DNA from: JBBQZO01 sp038207625
GTDB taxonomy: Bacteria; Pseudomonadota; Gammaproteobacteria; Burkholderiales; Burkholderiaceae_D
Direction: 5' to 3'
Assembly (NCBI GenBank): GCA_038207625.1
Contig: JBBQZO010000061.1
Coordinates: forward strand, 1-15,546
DNA length: 15,546 nucleotides
The notes beneath the pieces were generated by a model, which was given only the letters and a program-made list of their open reading frames with translations, made no database searches and was not told where the DNA came from. This document shows positions 10,143-15,546 of the stretch, one piece after another. The position numbers and the translations under genes were made by a program. Numbering within the stretch: position 1 is the first letter of the stretch; the number at the start of each line of letters is the position of its first letter.

Positions 10143-10805
10143 CTAAGCGACCAGCTGGCCGTCGAACACGCGCACGATACGGCTGACGCGTTTGGCTTCG
10201 TGCTCATCGTGGCTGACCATGACTACGGTGGTGCCTTCGCTGTTGAGCTTGAGCAGGATTTCCATCACCTCGGCCCCCATTTTGCTGTCGAGGTTGCCCG
10301 TCGGCTCGTCCGCCAGCAGCACCTGCGGCCGGCCCACGATGGCGCGCGCGATCGCCACGCGCTGCTGCTGGCCGCCCGACAACTGATTCGGATAGTGTTC
10401 CATGCGCGCGCCCAAGCCCACCTTTTCCAGCGCCTCGCGGGCCAGCGCGCGCCGCTCGCCCGCCGACACGTTGCGGTACAACAGCGGCAACTCGACGTTG
10501 TCGATCACGCGCAGGTCGTTAATCAGGTGGAAGCTCTGGAAGATGAAACCAAACGTCAGGTTGCGCAGCTTGGCCACATCCTTGTCGCGGTAGGACTTGA
10601 CGGCCACACCATCGACCTCGATGGCGCCCGAGCCGGGCCGGTCCAGCAAACCGATCAGGTTCAGCAAGGTGCTCTTGCCGCAGCCGCTAGGGCCCATGAT
10701 GCAGACGAACTCCGCTTTTTTGATGTGCAGGTCGATGCCTTTCAAGGCCAGCGTCTCGACTTTGTCGGTCTGATACGTCTTGCTGATGTTGTTAAGTCGG
10801 ATCAT
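10143..10805 (-). CDS. ABC transporter ATP-binding protein (MacB/LolD-like)
   Basis: Cytoplasmic ATPase that powers the two FtsX-type permeases. It has 220 residues, the usual size for a stand-alone subunit of this class. Walker A is GPSGCGKST (38-46), Q-loop Gln90 (FIFQSFHLI), signature LSGGQQQR (142-149), Walker B VLLADEP (162-168) with catalytic Glu167, D-loop NLDS and H-loop His199 (VSHDEH). All motifs are intact. AAAGGAAG lies 8 bases before ATG 10805. It is 47 bases downstream of the adaptor gene and 9 bases upstream of permease 1, in one transcription unit. Family assignment is firm; the cargo is unknown. Confidence 0.96.
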   Translation of the reverse strand: MIRLNNISKTYQTDKVETLALKGIDLHIKKAEFVCIMGPSGCGKSTLLNLIGLLDRPGSGAIEVDGVAVKSYRDKDVAKLRNLTFGFIFQSFHLINDLRVIDNVELPLLYRNVSAGERRALAREALEKVGLGARMEHYPNQLSGGQQQRVAIARAIVGRPQVLLADEPTGNLDSKMGAEVMEILLKLNSEGTTVVMVSHDEHEAKRVSRIVRVFDGQLVA

Positions 10806-10852
10806 GGTTCAGTCTTCCTTTCGGTGGATATGCAATTGTATGGGGTGACGCC

Positions 10853-12100
10853 TTAGCGCGAAATGCGCATGCTGTCGTAATCTTTGAAACGGCTGATGTC
10901 CGAGACGATCACGCGCTCGCCCAAGCGCGCGCCGCCCAGGATTTCGATCACCTTGCCGTCGCCGCTGCCCAGCTCAAGCGTGGTGCGGTGCGCCACCCCG
11001 TCGCGGATCACGAAACCAAGCTGGCGGCCCATGCCGTTGAACGCGGGGCCGCTGTCGGTCAGCAAGGTGCCGCCCTTCTGCTCGGTCACGATATTGACGT
11101 CCACGCGCAGCTTGTTGCGCAGCAGCGGATGGTTCGGCTGGGCCAGCGCAACGAGCAACTTGACGGTGCCGTTTTGAATCTCCGGCAAAATCGTCTGGAC
11201 GGTGCCGGCCAGACTTTGGCTGCCCTGCTCAACACGCACCGCCTGGCCGGGACTGAGGGCGCGCGCATGAAAGTCCGACAGCGACGCCTCGACCCGGTAA
11301 TTGTTCAGCTCCGACACCTTGGCCAAGACCTGGCCCGTCTCAACGCTGGTGCCCTCCTCCGTGATAAGCGACGTCAGCATGCCGGCAAATGGCGCGCGCA
11401 CCTGGGTCTGGGCCAGCAGCGTTTGCTGCTGCTCCATCTGCTTCTGAAGGATGTTCTTCTGAAGCCGCGCGCCTTCGATATTGCTGACGGTGGCGCGACG
11501 GTTGTCGTCGATCAGCTCGCGCTGCTGACGCAACTGAATCTCGGCGCGCTTCACGTTCAGCTCGGCCGTCAGCATGTCCTCGCCCGACACGGCGCCGCTG
11601 GCGCGCAGCTTCTGATAGCGCCCCCACTTCACCTGCGCACTTTGCAAGTCCAGCGCAAGCAACTCGATATTGCTGCCCAACTGTTTCTGCTTCTGGTCCT
11701 TTTCCAGCGTCAAGCCGACGATGCGGTTTTCCTGCTGCGCCAGTTGTTCCTTCAGACTGTCGATCGCCAGCTTGATGGTGCGGTCGTCCAGCTCAAGCAG
11801 CAGCGCCCCGGCCGCGACCTGCTGGCCAGGTTTGGCGTGCACCTTGCCGATGCGCGTCTGGATCGGACTGGACACGAGCTCCTCGTGCACGGGAATGACG
11901 ACGCCGGAGGCATTGATCGTGTTCGCGATATTGCCACGTCGTACCTCGCCGACGACGATGTCGGCCAGCGCAATGCTGGGGCCGACGGCGCGGTTGATGC
12001 CCCAGGCGGCAGCGCCGAAACCGGCCAGCACAGCGATGAGCGTGGCAAGACGGATGCGGCGGCGCCGGGCGATGGTGACGGGGTTGAGTGGCTGATCCAT
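10853..12100 (-). CDS. Periplasmic adaptor (membrane fusion protein, HlyD/MacA type)
   Basis: Links the inner-membrane ABC permeases to an outer-membrane channel. It has 415 residues. One N-terminal membrane anchor (about 17-35) follows a basic stretch (ARRRRIR). The first lipoyl half is at about 80-110 (GKVHAKPGQQVAAGALLLELDD), a long coiled-coil hairpin at about 112-232, the second lipoyl half at about 232-262 (VRAPFAGMLTSLITEEGTSV), then a beta-barrel (about 268-340) and a membrane-proximal domain. ATG 12100 is preferred over GTG 12160: the sigma-54 promoter at 12135-12150 lies between them, and its predicted start site leaves a short 5' leader of about 24 bases. Only a weak GAAG precedes the ATG. 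It is the first gene of the exporter operon. No outer-membrane partner is encoded nearby. Confidence 0.93.
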   Translation of the reverse strand: MDQPLNPVTIARRRRIRLATLIAVLAGFGAAAWGINRAVGPSIALADIVVGEVRRGNIANTINASGVVIPVHEELVSSPIQTRIGKVHAKPGQQVAAGALLLELDDRTIKLAIDSLKEQLAQQENRIVGLTLEKDQKQKQLGSNIELLALDLQSAQVKWGRYQKLRASGAVSGEDMLTAELNVKRAEIQLRQQRELIDDNRRATVSNIEGARLQKNILQKQMEQQQTLLAQTQVRAPFAGMLTSLITEEGTSVETGQVLAKVSELNNYRVEASLSDFHARALSPGQAVRVEQGSQSLAGTVQTILPEIQNGTVKLLVALAQPNHPLLRNKLRVDVNIVTEQKGGTLLTDSGPAFNGMGRQLGFVIRDGVAHRTTLELGSGDGKVIEILGGARLGERVIVSDISRFKDYDSMRISR

Positions 12101-12134
12101 GTGCGTGACTTCGTGATTGTGTTGATCGCCATAC

Positions 12135-12150
12135 AGCAAACGCCGTGCCA
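12135..12150 (-). promoter_or_regulatory. Sigma-54 (-24/-12) promoter of the exporter operon
   Basis: On the minus strand this reads TGGCACGGCGTTTGCT, an exact match to the sigma-54 consensus TGGCACR-N4-TTGCW. The GC of the -12 element predicts transcription from about 12124, roughly 24 bases before the adaptor ATG at 12100. The operon it precedes encodes its own sigma-54 activator. Confidence 0.85.
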
Positions 12151-12179
12151 GCTTTGCCACTGCACAATTACATCAACAG

Positions 12180-12192
12180 AATCAATGCCCTA
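12180..12192 (+). promoter_or_regulatory. Candidate IHF binding site
   Basis: AATCAATGCCCTA matches WATCAA-N4-TTR with one mismatch. It lies at about -62 of the predicted sigma-54 start, between promoter and presumed enhancer, which is where IHF bends DNA at many sigma-54 promoters. Confidence 0.4.
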
Positions 12193-12220
12193 CATGCTTA
12201 TTCTCGACGCAAGCCGGTAT

Positions 12221-12274
12221 CCCGGAATCGCCCCGCATTGCCCGCCTGCGCGCAGCACTGCCCGGAACCGGGCA
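12221..12274. promoter_or_regulatory. Candidate enhancer sites for the sigma-54 activator
   Basis: A perfect palindrome TGCCCGG-AA-CCGGGCA lies at 12259-12274, centred about 142 bases upstream of the predicted start. Its core CCCGGAA recurs exactly 40 bases away at 12221-12227, close to four helical turns. Dyads at this distance, on one face of the helix, are typical of NtrC-family enhancers. It could also act on the divergent glutathione S-transferase gene. Confidence 0.5.
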
Positions 12275-12299
12275 ATCGCGTTCTGAAACACAGGGTGGA

Positions 12300-12329
12300 T
12301 TGTTTTCAAGGTTGAATAAGCGTTATGAT
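12300..12329 (+). promoter_or_regulatory. Possible sigma-70 promoter of the glutathione S-transferase gene
   Basis: TTGTTT (12300-12305) and TATGAT (12324-12329) are separated by 18 bases. This predicts a start near 12336 and a leader of about 70 bases. The match is moderate. Confidence 0.4.
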
Positions 12330-12405
12330 TGTCGGCGGTTTTGAACACCGTTGATTTCCCTAATCACGCGCGGACTGGCCGCGCCAACCAGACAAGGTCA
12401 ACACG

Positions 12406-13029
12406 ATGCCCCAACTTAAACTGTGCTATTTCGATTTTCACGGCGGCCGTGCCGAGCCGGCGCGCCTGGCAATGCACATCGGCGGCATTGCGTTTGAAGA
12501 CCACCGGTTTGCCTTCCCCGAGTTTGCCGAAGTGCGCAAGGCGACCCCGTTTGGCCAGGTACCGACGCTGCAAGTCGACGGCGTCGTGGTGACGCAGTGC
12601 GATGCCATTACCCGGTATGTCGGCAAACTTGCCGGATTGTATCCAGCCGACCCTTACCAGGCCTTGCTGTGCGACGAAGTGATGTTTGTCGTCGAAGAAG
12701 CCACGGTCAGACTGGGACCATCATTTCGCATGACTGGCGACGAGCAGAAACAGGCGCGCTTAGCCTTGGTCAATGGCTCGATGCCGATGTATCTCGGCTG
12801 GCTGCAAAGTCAGTTGCTGGCGCACGGCGGTGAATTTTTCGCCGACAACCGCCTCACCGTGGCCGACCTGAAAGTGTTTGTCGACGTGCGCGGCCTCAAT
12901 TCCGGGCGCCTGGATCATGTGCCGACCGATCTGGTGGAACAAGTCGCGCCCGCACTCAACGCCCACATGGAACGCATCGCCAATATGCCGGCTGTGGTGC
13001 AGTATTACGCCAAGTTCGCCACTAAATAA
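12406..13029 (+). CDS. Glutathione S-transferase family protein (sigma/alpha-like)
   Basis: Soluble enzyme family that joins glutathione to electrophiles or reduces peroxides. It has 207 residues, the usual length. The thioredoxin-fold N-terminus reads LCYFDFHGGRAEPARL, with Tyr8 in the place of the catalytic Tyr of sigma/alpha classes. The cis-proline is Pro53 in FGQVPTL. The glutathione-binding position usually read as QS is Gln64-Cys65 (TQCDAITRYVGK), a visible substitution. The all-helical C-terminal domain includes the N-cap region FFADNRLTVADLKVF. AAGG at 12394-12397 is 8 bases before the ATG. It is divergent from the exporter operon and shares its upstream region. Its link to the exporter, if any, is only by position. 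Confidence 0.93.
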   Translation: MPQLKLCYFDFHGGRAEPARLAMHIGGIAFEDHRFAFPEFAEVRKATPFGQVPTLQVDGVVVTQCDAITRYVGKLAGLYPADPYQALLCDEVMFVVEEATVRLGPSFRMTGDEQKQARLALVNGSMPMYLGWLQSQLLAHGGEFFADNRLTVADLKVFVDVRGLNSGRLDHVPTDLVEQVAPALNAHMERIANMPAVVQYYAKFATK

Positions 13030-13122
13030 AACCGGCCGCCAACCTCGATCTGACTCGGTAATGGCGTGCAGCACGAAAGCCGTGCAGCGCCCAGTATTCG
13101 ACTGTCGAGGTTGCCGGTTTAT
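13026..13122. repeat. Long imperfect inverted repeat after the glutathione S-transferase gene
   Basis: The right arm TCGAGGTTGCCGGTTTAT (13105-13122) pairs with the left arm starting at 13026 (ATAAAACCGGC, then AACCTCGA to 13048). The differences are an extra A and an extra CGCC in the left arm. The interior holds a weaker inverted pair around GGCGTGCAGC and GCAGCGCC (13063-13091). The whole could fold into one branched hairpin. It starts within the gene's TAA stop. It could be a terminator, a small non-coding mobile repeat or a structured RNA. Confidence 0.6.
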
Positions 13123-13186
13123 CTAACTGCTGACGCCCCCCATAATGCATTTTCCACGCCTTGATTAGGTCTGCACGGCGACACAC

Positions 13187-13681
13187 ATGCTCACTGAAAT
13201 GTTCGACTACAAGCGCTGGGCTGATCAACGCGCTCTCGATGCGATAAGTCGCATCGACGAAAACCAATTCCCTTCTGCCGTGGCGTTTACGCGCCAACAG
13301 CTCAATCACATGATCCGGGTAGAAGAGCTATTCCGCGCGCGCCTGCTCGCCGCCGATGCACCCCACCAGTCGACCAATACCTGCATCGTGCCCGAGATCG
13401 AGGAGCTCAGCAGCAGAATCTTCGACTCCAATCAGTGGTACGCAAACTATGTCGAAAGGCTAGATCCGCGCCACCTGATTCAAACGGTGTCATTTGATTT
13501 CGTCGACGGCAAACCGGGATCGATGACGCGCCAGGAGATTCTGTTTCATATCATCAATCACGGCACCTACCACCGGGGCGCGATCGGACATGCCTTGGAT
13601 CTCGCGAATGTGGCGCACCCTGCGGACACGTACACCGTGTTCATTCATTCCGTGGACCCGACACGCCGCGAACAGTCCTAA
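13187..13681 (+). CDS. DinB-like four-helix metal-binding protein
   Basis: Small protein of the DinB/YfiT-like fold, 164 residues. The family's metal-binding histidine triad is visible: His41 in LNHMIRVEELF, His125 and His129 in HIINHGTYHRG. The N-terminal MFDYKRWADQRALDAI is the usual first helix. Members include thiol-dependent S-transferases and many proteins of unknown function; the exact reaction cannot be assigned here. The start is ATG 13187; only a weak GGCGA lies upstream. It is the last ordinary chromosomal gene before the cassette array, and reads toward it. Confidence 0.9.
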   Translation: MLTEMFDYKRWADQRALDAISRIDENQFPSAVAFTRQQLNHMIRVEELFRARLLAADAPHQSTNTCIVPEIEELSSRIFDSNQWYANYVERLDPRHLIQTVSFDFVDGKPGSMTRQEILFHIINHGTYHRGAIGHALDLANVAHPADTYTVFIHSVDPTRREQS

Positions 13682-13732
13682 GCCACTCAGTTCGGCCGGT
13701 ACGCGGCATGTGCGGACCAAAACCCTTGCAAC

Positions 13733-13788
13733 GACCAACGTTAAAATTCAGCCGCGCCGAAGGCGTCGGTTGGAATGTTTGGTTGGGC
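13733..13788 (-). other. attC site A (terminal, 56 bp)
   Basis: In cassette orientation it begins with GCCCAAC (13788-13782) and ends with GTTGGTC (13739-13733), one base off GTTRRRY. The interior pairs AATTCAGCCGCGCC with the complement of GGCGTCGGTTGGAAT, with unpaired extra bases, as attC hairpins have. The deviating end fits the last site of the array. Confidence 0.75.
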
Positions 13789-13804
13789 TAACATGCTAAA
13801 AGGT

Positions 13805-14050
13805 TCAATCTGCGGTTTCATGCCAACCTCTGTTGTCTAAATAAAGCTTAACTTCGCCTAACGCTGCACCTGATACATGACGCAGGTATACGAAGACGTA
13901 AATACTCCCACACTTCTGATAAATCGACTCAATATCCATAGCCACTTCGTCAGGGAGGCTCGACAGGTCCTCCACAGAATTCTGAGGCGGCGGCTCCTTA
14001 GCGATGGCGGAAATAATTCGCGCCAACATTGCACCGGAAAGGGCTGTCAT
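13805..14050 (-). CDS. Integron cassette gene 1, small protein of unknown function
   Basis: Not recognised. It is 81 residues long, with no signal peptide or membrane helix. The C-terminal part (YLRHVSGAALGEVKLYLDNRGW) faintly recalls the helix pattern of ribosomal L7/L12 C-terminal-like domains (tG..L.EvK..vd); this is only a pattern match. ATG 14050 is preceded by GGA 8 bases upstream. The gene lies alone between attC sites A and B, so it is a complete one-gene cassette of about 290 bases. It has no promoter of its own that I can see. Cassette position makes an accessory or defence-related role possible, but nothing in the sequence shows it. Confidence 0.7.
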   Translation of the reverse strand: MTALSGAMLARIISAIAKEPPPQNSVEDLSSLPDEVAMDIESIYQKCGSIYVFVYLRHVSGAALGEVKLYLDNRGWHETAD

Positions 14051-14074
14051 TTATCTATTCCATCGCAGTCTAGG

Positions 14075-14131
14075 GCCCAACGTGCCAAATTCAGCCGCGC
14101 CGCAGGCGGCGGCTGGGATGCTTGGTTGGGC
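14075..14131 (-). other. attC site B (57 bp)
   Basis: The outer cores are GCCCAAC (14131-14125) and GTTGGGC (14081-14075), the latter an exact GTTRRRY. The inner arms AAATTCAGCCGCGCC and GGCGGCGGCTGGGAT pair imperfectly. It closely resembles site A. Confidence 0.85.
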
Positions 14132-14140
14132 CGATATGCA

Positions 14141-14569
14141 TTAAACATAGAGGGCGTGGGTTCCAGGTGTTGCTGACCGAACTCGCTCTTCAAAGCCCTT
14201 GTAGAAAAAGGGAATGTTATCGGACTCATCTCCGTTCAAGCGGCCGCGAACCTTCTGAAAAGCCATTATAGCGATATGGTGGATGGGTTCGCCGACGACA
14301 AGCACCGGCTCGTCATGCTGCTCATGCCAAAGGAAAGCCCCACCATGTGCGGTGCGGGCAACTTCTAGCAAATAAGAACCAAACAGCTGAACAAGAGCCG
14401 CTACATCGCTCTGCTGCATCTGATCTACGAATTGAGACGCCTCGCTGAGCATTTCTTCCACGACAGCCAAGCTATCTTCGGAATAGTCCAATCGGCCACC
14501 GGCGCGATCTTGAAATTGCGCTACAGCCAGGTCGGCCTTTTCTCGAATTTGCGCTTCTAATTCAGACAT
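14141..14569 (-). CDS. Integron cassette gene 2, uncharacterised soluble protein
   Basis: Not recognised. It is 142 residues long, with no membrane helix or signal peptide. The N-terminal half is predicted helical (SELEAQIREKADLAVAQF, then EDSLAVVEEMLSEA). The second half has a GSYLLEVARTAHGGAFLWHE segment, a strand-rich EPVLVVGEP, and DNIPFFYKGFEERV near the end. ATG 14569 is chosen because GGAGAG lies 8 bases upstream; a longer reading from 14593 would begin inside the attC C core. It lies between attC sites B and C, 9 bases from site B. The whole cassette is about 510 bases. Base composition is only slightly lower in GC than the core genes. Confidence 0.75.
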   Translation of the reverse strand: MSELEAQIREKADLAVAQFQDRAGGRLDYSEDSLAVVEEMLSEASQFVDQMQQSDVAALVQLFGSYLLEVARTAHGGAFLWHEQHDEPVLVVGEPIHHIAIMAFQKVRGRLNGDESDNIPFFYKGFEERVRSATPGTHALYV

Positions 14570-14587
14570 GCTCAATTCTCTCCAAAC

Positions 14588-14679
14588 GCCCAACGTTCAA
14601 ACTGAGCGGCGGGCCGCCCGAAAATTAGAAGAAAAACTGCGTCGTGGCCGGCCCGTCCGACTCAAGTGCCAGGTTGGGC
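14588..14679 (-). other. attC site C (long form, 92 bp)
   Basis: The outer cores are GCCCAAC (14679-14673) and GTTGGGC (14594-14588). The arms 14588-14619 and 14645-14679 pair imperfectly (GAGCGGCGGGCC against GGCCCGTCCGACTC) around an A-rich centre of about 25 bases. It is much longer than sites A, B and D. Its left-core end overlaps the last codons of cassette gene 3. Confidence 0.8.
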
Positions 14680-14982
14680 CAGCTTGCGAACCAAGATTTC
14701 GTGGTCAGTGAAAGTGTATGTGAACTCGACTTTATCTTGCGCGAAGCGGAGGAATTTGCACTTCGAGTAACGTCCCGATGACGCCCAGTAGCACGAGAAA
14801 GTGAGCTCTTGTTTTTCGTCATTCCACCCGATATTTTGAACTTCCCCATGTTCGGAATCGTAAGGATCAAAGGCGCTTACCAAGAAACCATCCGGCGAAT
14901 CCTGAACCGTATATTCAACTTCGGAAAGCATTTCCTCCAATCCACACCATGTTCCAATGAGTGGATGATTTTTCAAAGACAT
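14662..14982 (-). CDS. Integron cassette gene 3, small beta-rich protein
   Basis: Not recognised. It is 106 residues long. It begins MSLKNHPLIGTWCGLEE and then shows alternating strand-like segments (VEYTVQDS, GFLVSAFDPYDS, ELTFSCYW, KVEFTYTFTDHEILVRK), which suggests a small beta-barrel or calycin-like fold. No signal peptide or membrane helix is seen. ATG 14982 is only 6 bases from the GTTGGGC core of attC D and has no Shine-Dalgarno, so translation would be leaderless or depend on upstream sequence supplied after insertion. Its last codons (KLAQPGT) lie in attC C. It is AT-richer than the core genes. Confidence 0.75.
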   Translation of the reverse strand: MSLKNHPLIGTWCGLEEMLSEVEYTVQDSPDGFLVSAFDPYDSEHGEVQNIGWNDEKQELTFSCYWASSGRYSKCKFLRFAQDKVEFTYTFTDHEILVRKLAQPGT

Positions 14983-14988
14983 GATGAA

Positions 14989-15044
14989 GCCCAACGTACT
15001 AATTCAGCGGCGCCGAATGCGTCCGCTGGAATGATTTGTTAGCC
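14989..15044 (-). other. attC site D (56 bp)
   Basis: The outer cores are GGCTAAC (15044-15038) and GTTGGGC (14995-14989). The inner arms AATTCAGCGGCGCC and GCGTCCGCTGGAAT pair almost completely around GAAT. It lies within the 3' end of cassette gene 4. Confidence 0.88.
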
Positions 15045-15388
15045 AATAATAACCGCTTTAGTTCAATGCCGGATGTGACGAGATACGCGACCGACGAGGC
15101 CGAGTATCCGTACCACCCAGCAAGAAGATGAGTTGCCCATAGTGTCGATGTATATGTGACAAAATACAATCCAGATAGGCAAGTGAATATGCCGACCAGA
15201 ATTGCCAGTAGCTCATATTTTTTGTTAAGGAAAGCTACCAACGGCAACAAATAGATCGATGCCATTACGAGTACACCTGCAGGGTCCCCGGACAGCGGGT
15301 AGTAAATATCGACTATTCCGTCGTGACTGCACGATTGCAATGGCAGCAATAAACATGCAGCAATAAAAATGGCAAGTATTCGACGCAT
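14999..15388 (-). CDS. Integron cassette gene 4, small membrane protein with attC-encoded tail
   Basis: Not recognised. It is 129 residues long. The N-terminus MRRILAIFIAACLLLPLQSC looks like a signal peptide with a possible lipobox (LQSC, Cys20). Two or three hydrophobic segments follow (about 38-54, 60-80, 84-100), so a membrane protein is likely. The last residues, ANKSFQRTHSAPLN, are translated from attC D; the TAG stop (14999-15001) sits 4 bases from its GTTGGGC core. Such attC-encoded tails are common where a cassette gene lacks an earlier stop, so the tail may not be functional. ATG 15388 lies 13 bases from the core of attC E; no clear ribosome binding site is seen. It is clearly AT-richer than the chromosome to the left. 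Confidence 0.75.
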   Translation of the reverse strand: MRRILAIFIAACLLLPLQSCSHDGIVDIYYPLSGDPAGVLVMASIYLLPLVAFLNKKYELLAILVGIFTCLSGLYFVTYTSTLWATHLLAGWYGYSASSVAYLVTSGIELKRLLLANKSFQRTHSAPLN

Positions 15389-15401
15389 TGTCGTGTGGCG
15401 T

Positions 15402-15491
15402 GGCTAACGTAGAGCTGTGCGGCTGGCCGCCAGCGGATTAAATGATGACCTGCGGCGCACCCGGCCAGTCCGAACGAGCGCCATGTTGGCC
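15402..15491 (-). other. attC site E (long form, 90 bp)
   Basis: The outer cores are GGCCAAC (15491-15485) and GTTAGCC (15408-15402). The arms around AGCTGTGCGGCTGGCC (from 15413) and GGCCAGTCCGAACGAGC (from 15463) pair imperfectly, with extra-helical bases. It is longer than A, B and D and similar in length to C. It marks the start of cassette 4 and the end of the next cassette. Confidence 0.7.
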
Positions 15492-15546
15492 GATGCGCGT
15501 GAGCTTGCAACGAACGGCGCGACCGAAGCCGTTATGCCGGAACCGC

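Larger units (their letters stand above)
13733..15546 (-). mobile_element. Distal end of a chromosomal integron cassette array (partial)
   Basis: Four small genes, all on the minus strand, alternate with five inverted-repeat elements whose outer ends are GCCCAAC/GTTGGGC or close variants. Each gene's 3' end abuts or enters one element, as in integron cassettes (gene followed by attC). The cassette sequence is visibly AT-richer than the rest of the window in cassettes 3 and 4. In an integron, genes read away from the integrase, so intI and attI should lie to the right, outside the window. The left-most element (13733-13788) is the terminal attC. The 55 bases after the last element (15492-15546) probably hold the 3' end of another cassette, but no gene can be supported there. 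No integrase or transposase is present in the window. Confidence 0.85.

Noticed and set aside
12101..12160. Upstream GTG start for the adaptor gene, adding 20 residues
   Set aside because: The sigma-54 promoter at 12135-12150 lies inside this extension, the predicted transcript starts after the GTG, and there is no Shine-Dalgarno before it.
12259..12274. Palindrome TGCCCGG-AA-CCGGGCA as an intrinsic terminator
   Set aside because: The 2-base centre is too tight for a loop, no T run follows on either strand, and no gene ends just upstream of it. An operator or enhancer role fits better.
13733..15491. The repeats between small genes as REP/BIME elements or a CRISPR array
   Set aside because: The outer ends are integron-type cores in fixed orientation relative to each gene, the interiors vary, and spacing equals one gene. 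This fits attC sites, not REP or CRISPR.
15313..15510. Minus-strand frame of 65 codons across attC E
   Set aside because: It lies across the attC site and the start of cassette gene 4 in another frame, has no recognisable feature and no start signal.
15513..15533. Inverted repeat AACGGC-N9-GCCGTT near the right edge
   Set aside because: Only 6 base pairs in GC-rich sequence with no T run; too weak to call a terminator or a further attC.

Overview
The window is GC-rich chromosomal DNA that looks betaproteobacterial. The protein styles, a NtrY/NtrC-like sigma-54 pair beside a MacAB-like exporter, and galT/galK of this type fit an Oxalobacteraceae-like (Massilia/Duganella group) genome. That placement is inferred from general resemblance, not from a marker gene.

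Left part (1-3325): a decaying galactose locus on the + strand. A headless short-chain dehydrogenase remnant is followed by intact galT and galK (Leloir pathway). After them comes the N-terminal part of a GH2 beta-galactosidase wrecked by frameshifts, an in-frame TGA and 3' truncation. The core kinase/transferase pair survives while both flanking sugar genes are broken.

A membrane-bound diguanylate cyclase (3326-4789, +) with an intact GGEEF motif and I-site ends inside a 17-bp tandem repeat. It faces a convergent minus-strand block.

Centre (12150 down to 4841, minus strand): one co-directional block encodes an ABC efflux system and its regulators: periplasmic adaptor, ATPase, permease 1, permease 2, sigma-54 response regulator, histidine kinase. 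Upstream of the adaptor is an exact -24/-12 sigma-54 promoter, a near-consensus IHF site, and a palindrome with a half-site repeat placed like enhancer sites. The likely circuit is: kinase senses a membrane or cytoplasmic signal, phosphorylates the activator, and the activator switches on the exporter operon. No TolC-type outer-membrane channel is encoded here.

Right of the promoter are a glutathione S-transferase and a DinB-like metal-binding protein (+ strand), separated by a long imperfect inverted repeat.

Right end (13733-15546): the distal end of a chromosomal integron cassette array. Four small minus-strand genes are separated by five attC-like inverted repeats whose ends match the RYYYAAC / GTTRRRY cores. 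The array orientation puts the integrase gene, if present, beyond the right edge. The cassette genes are unrecognised small proteins, and cassettes 3 and 4 are visibly AT-richer than the rest of the window.
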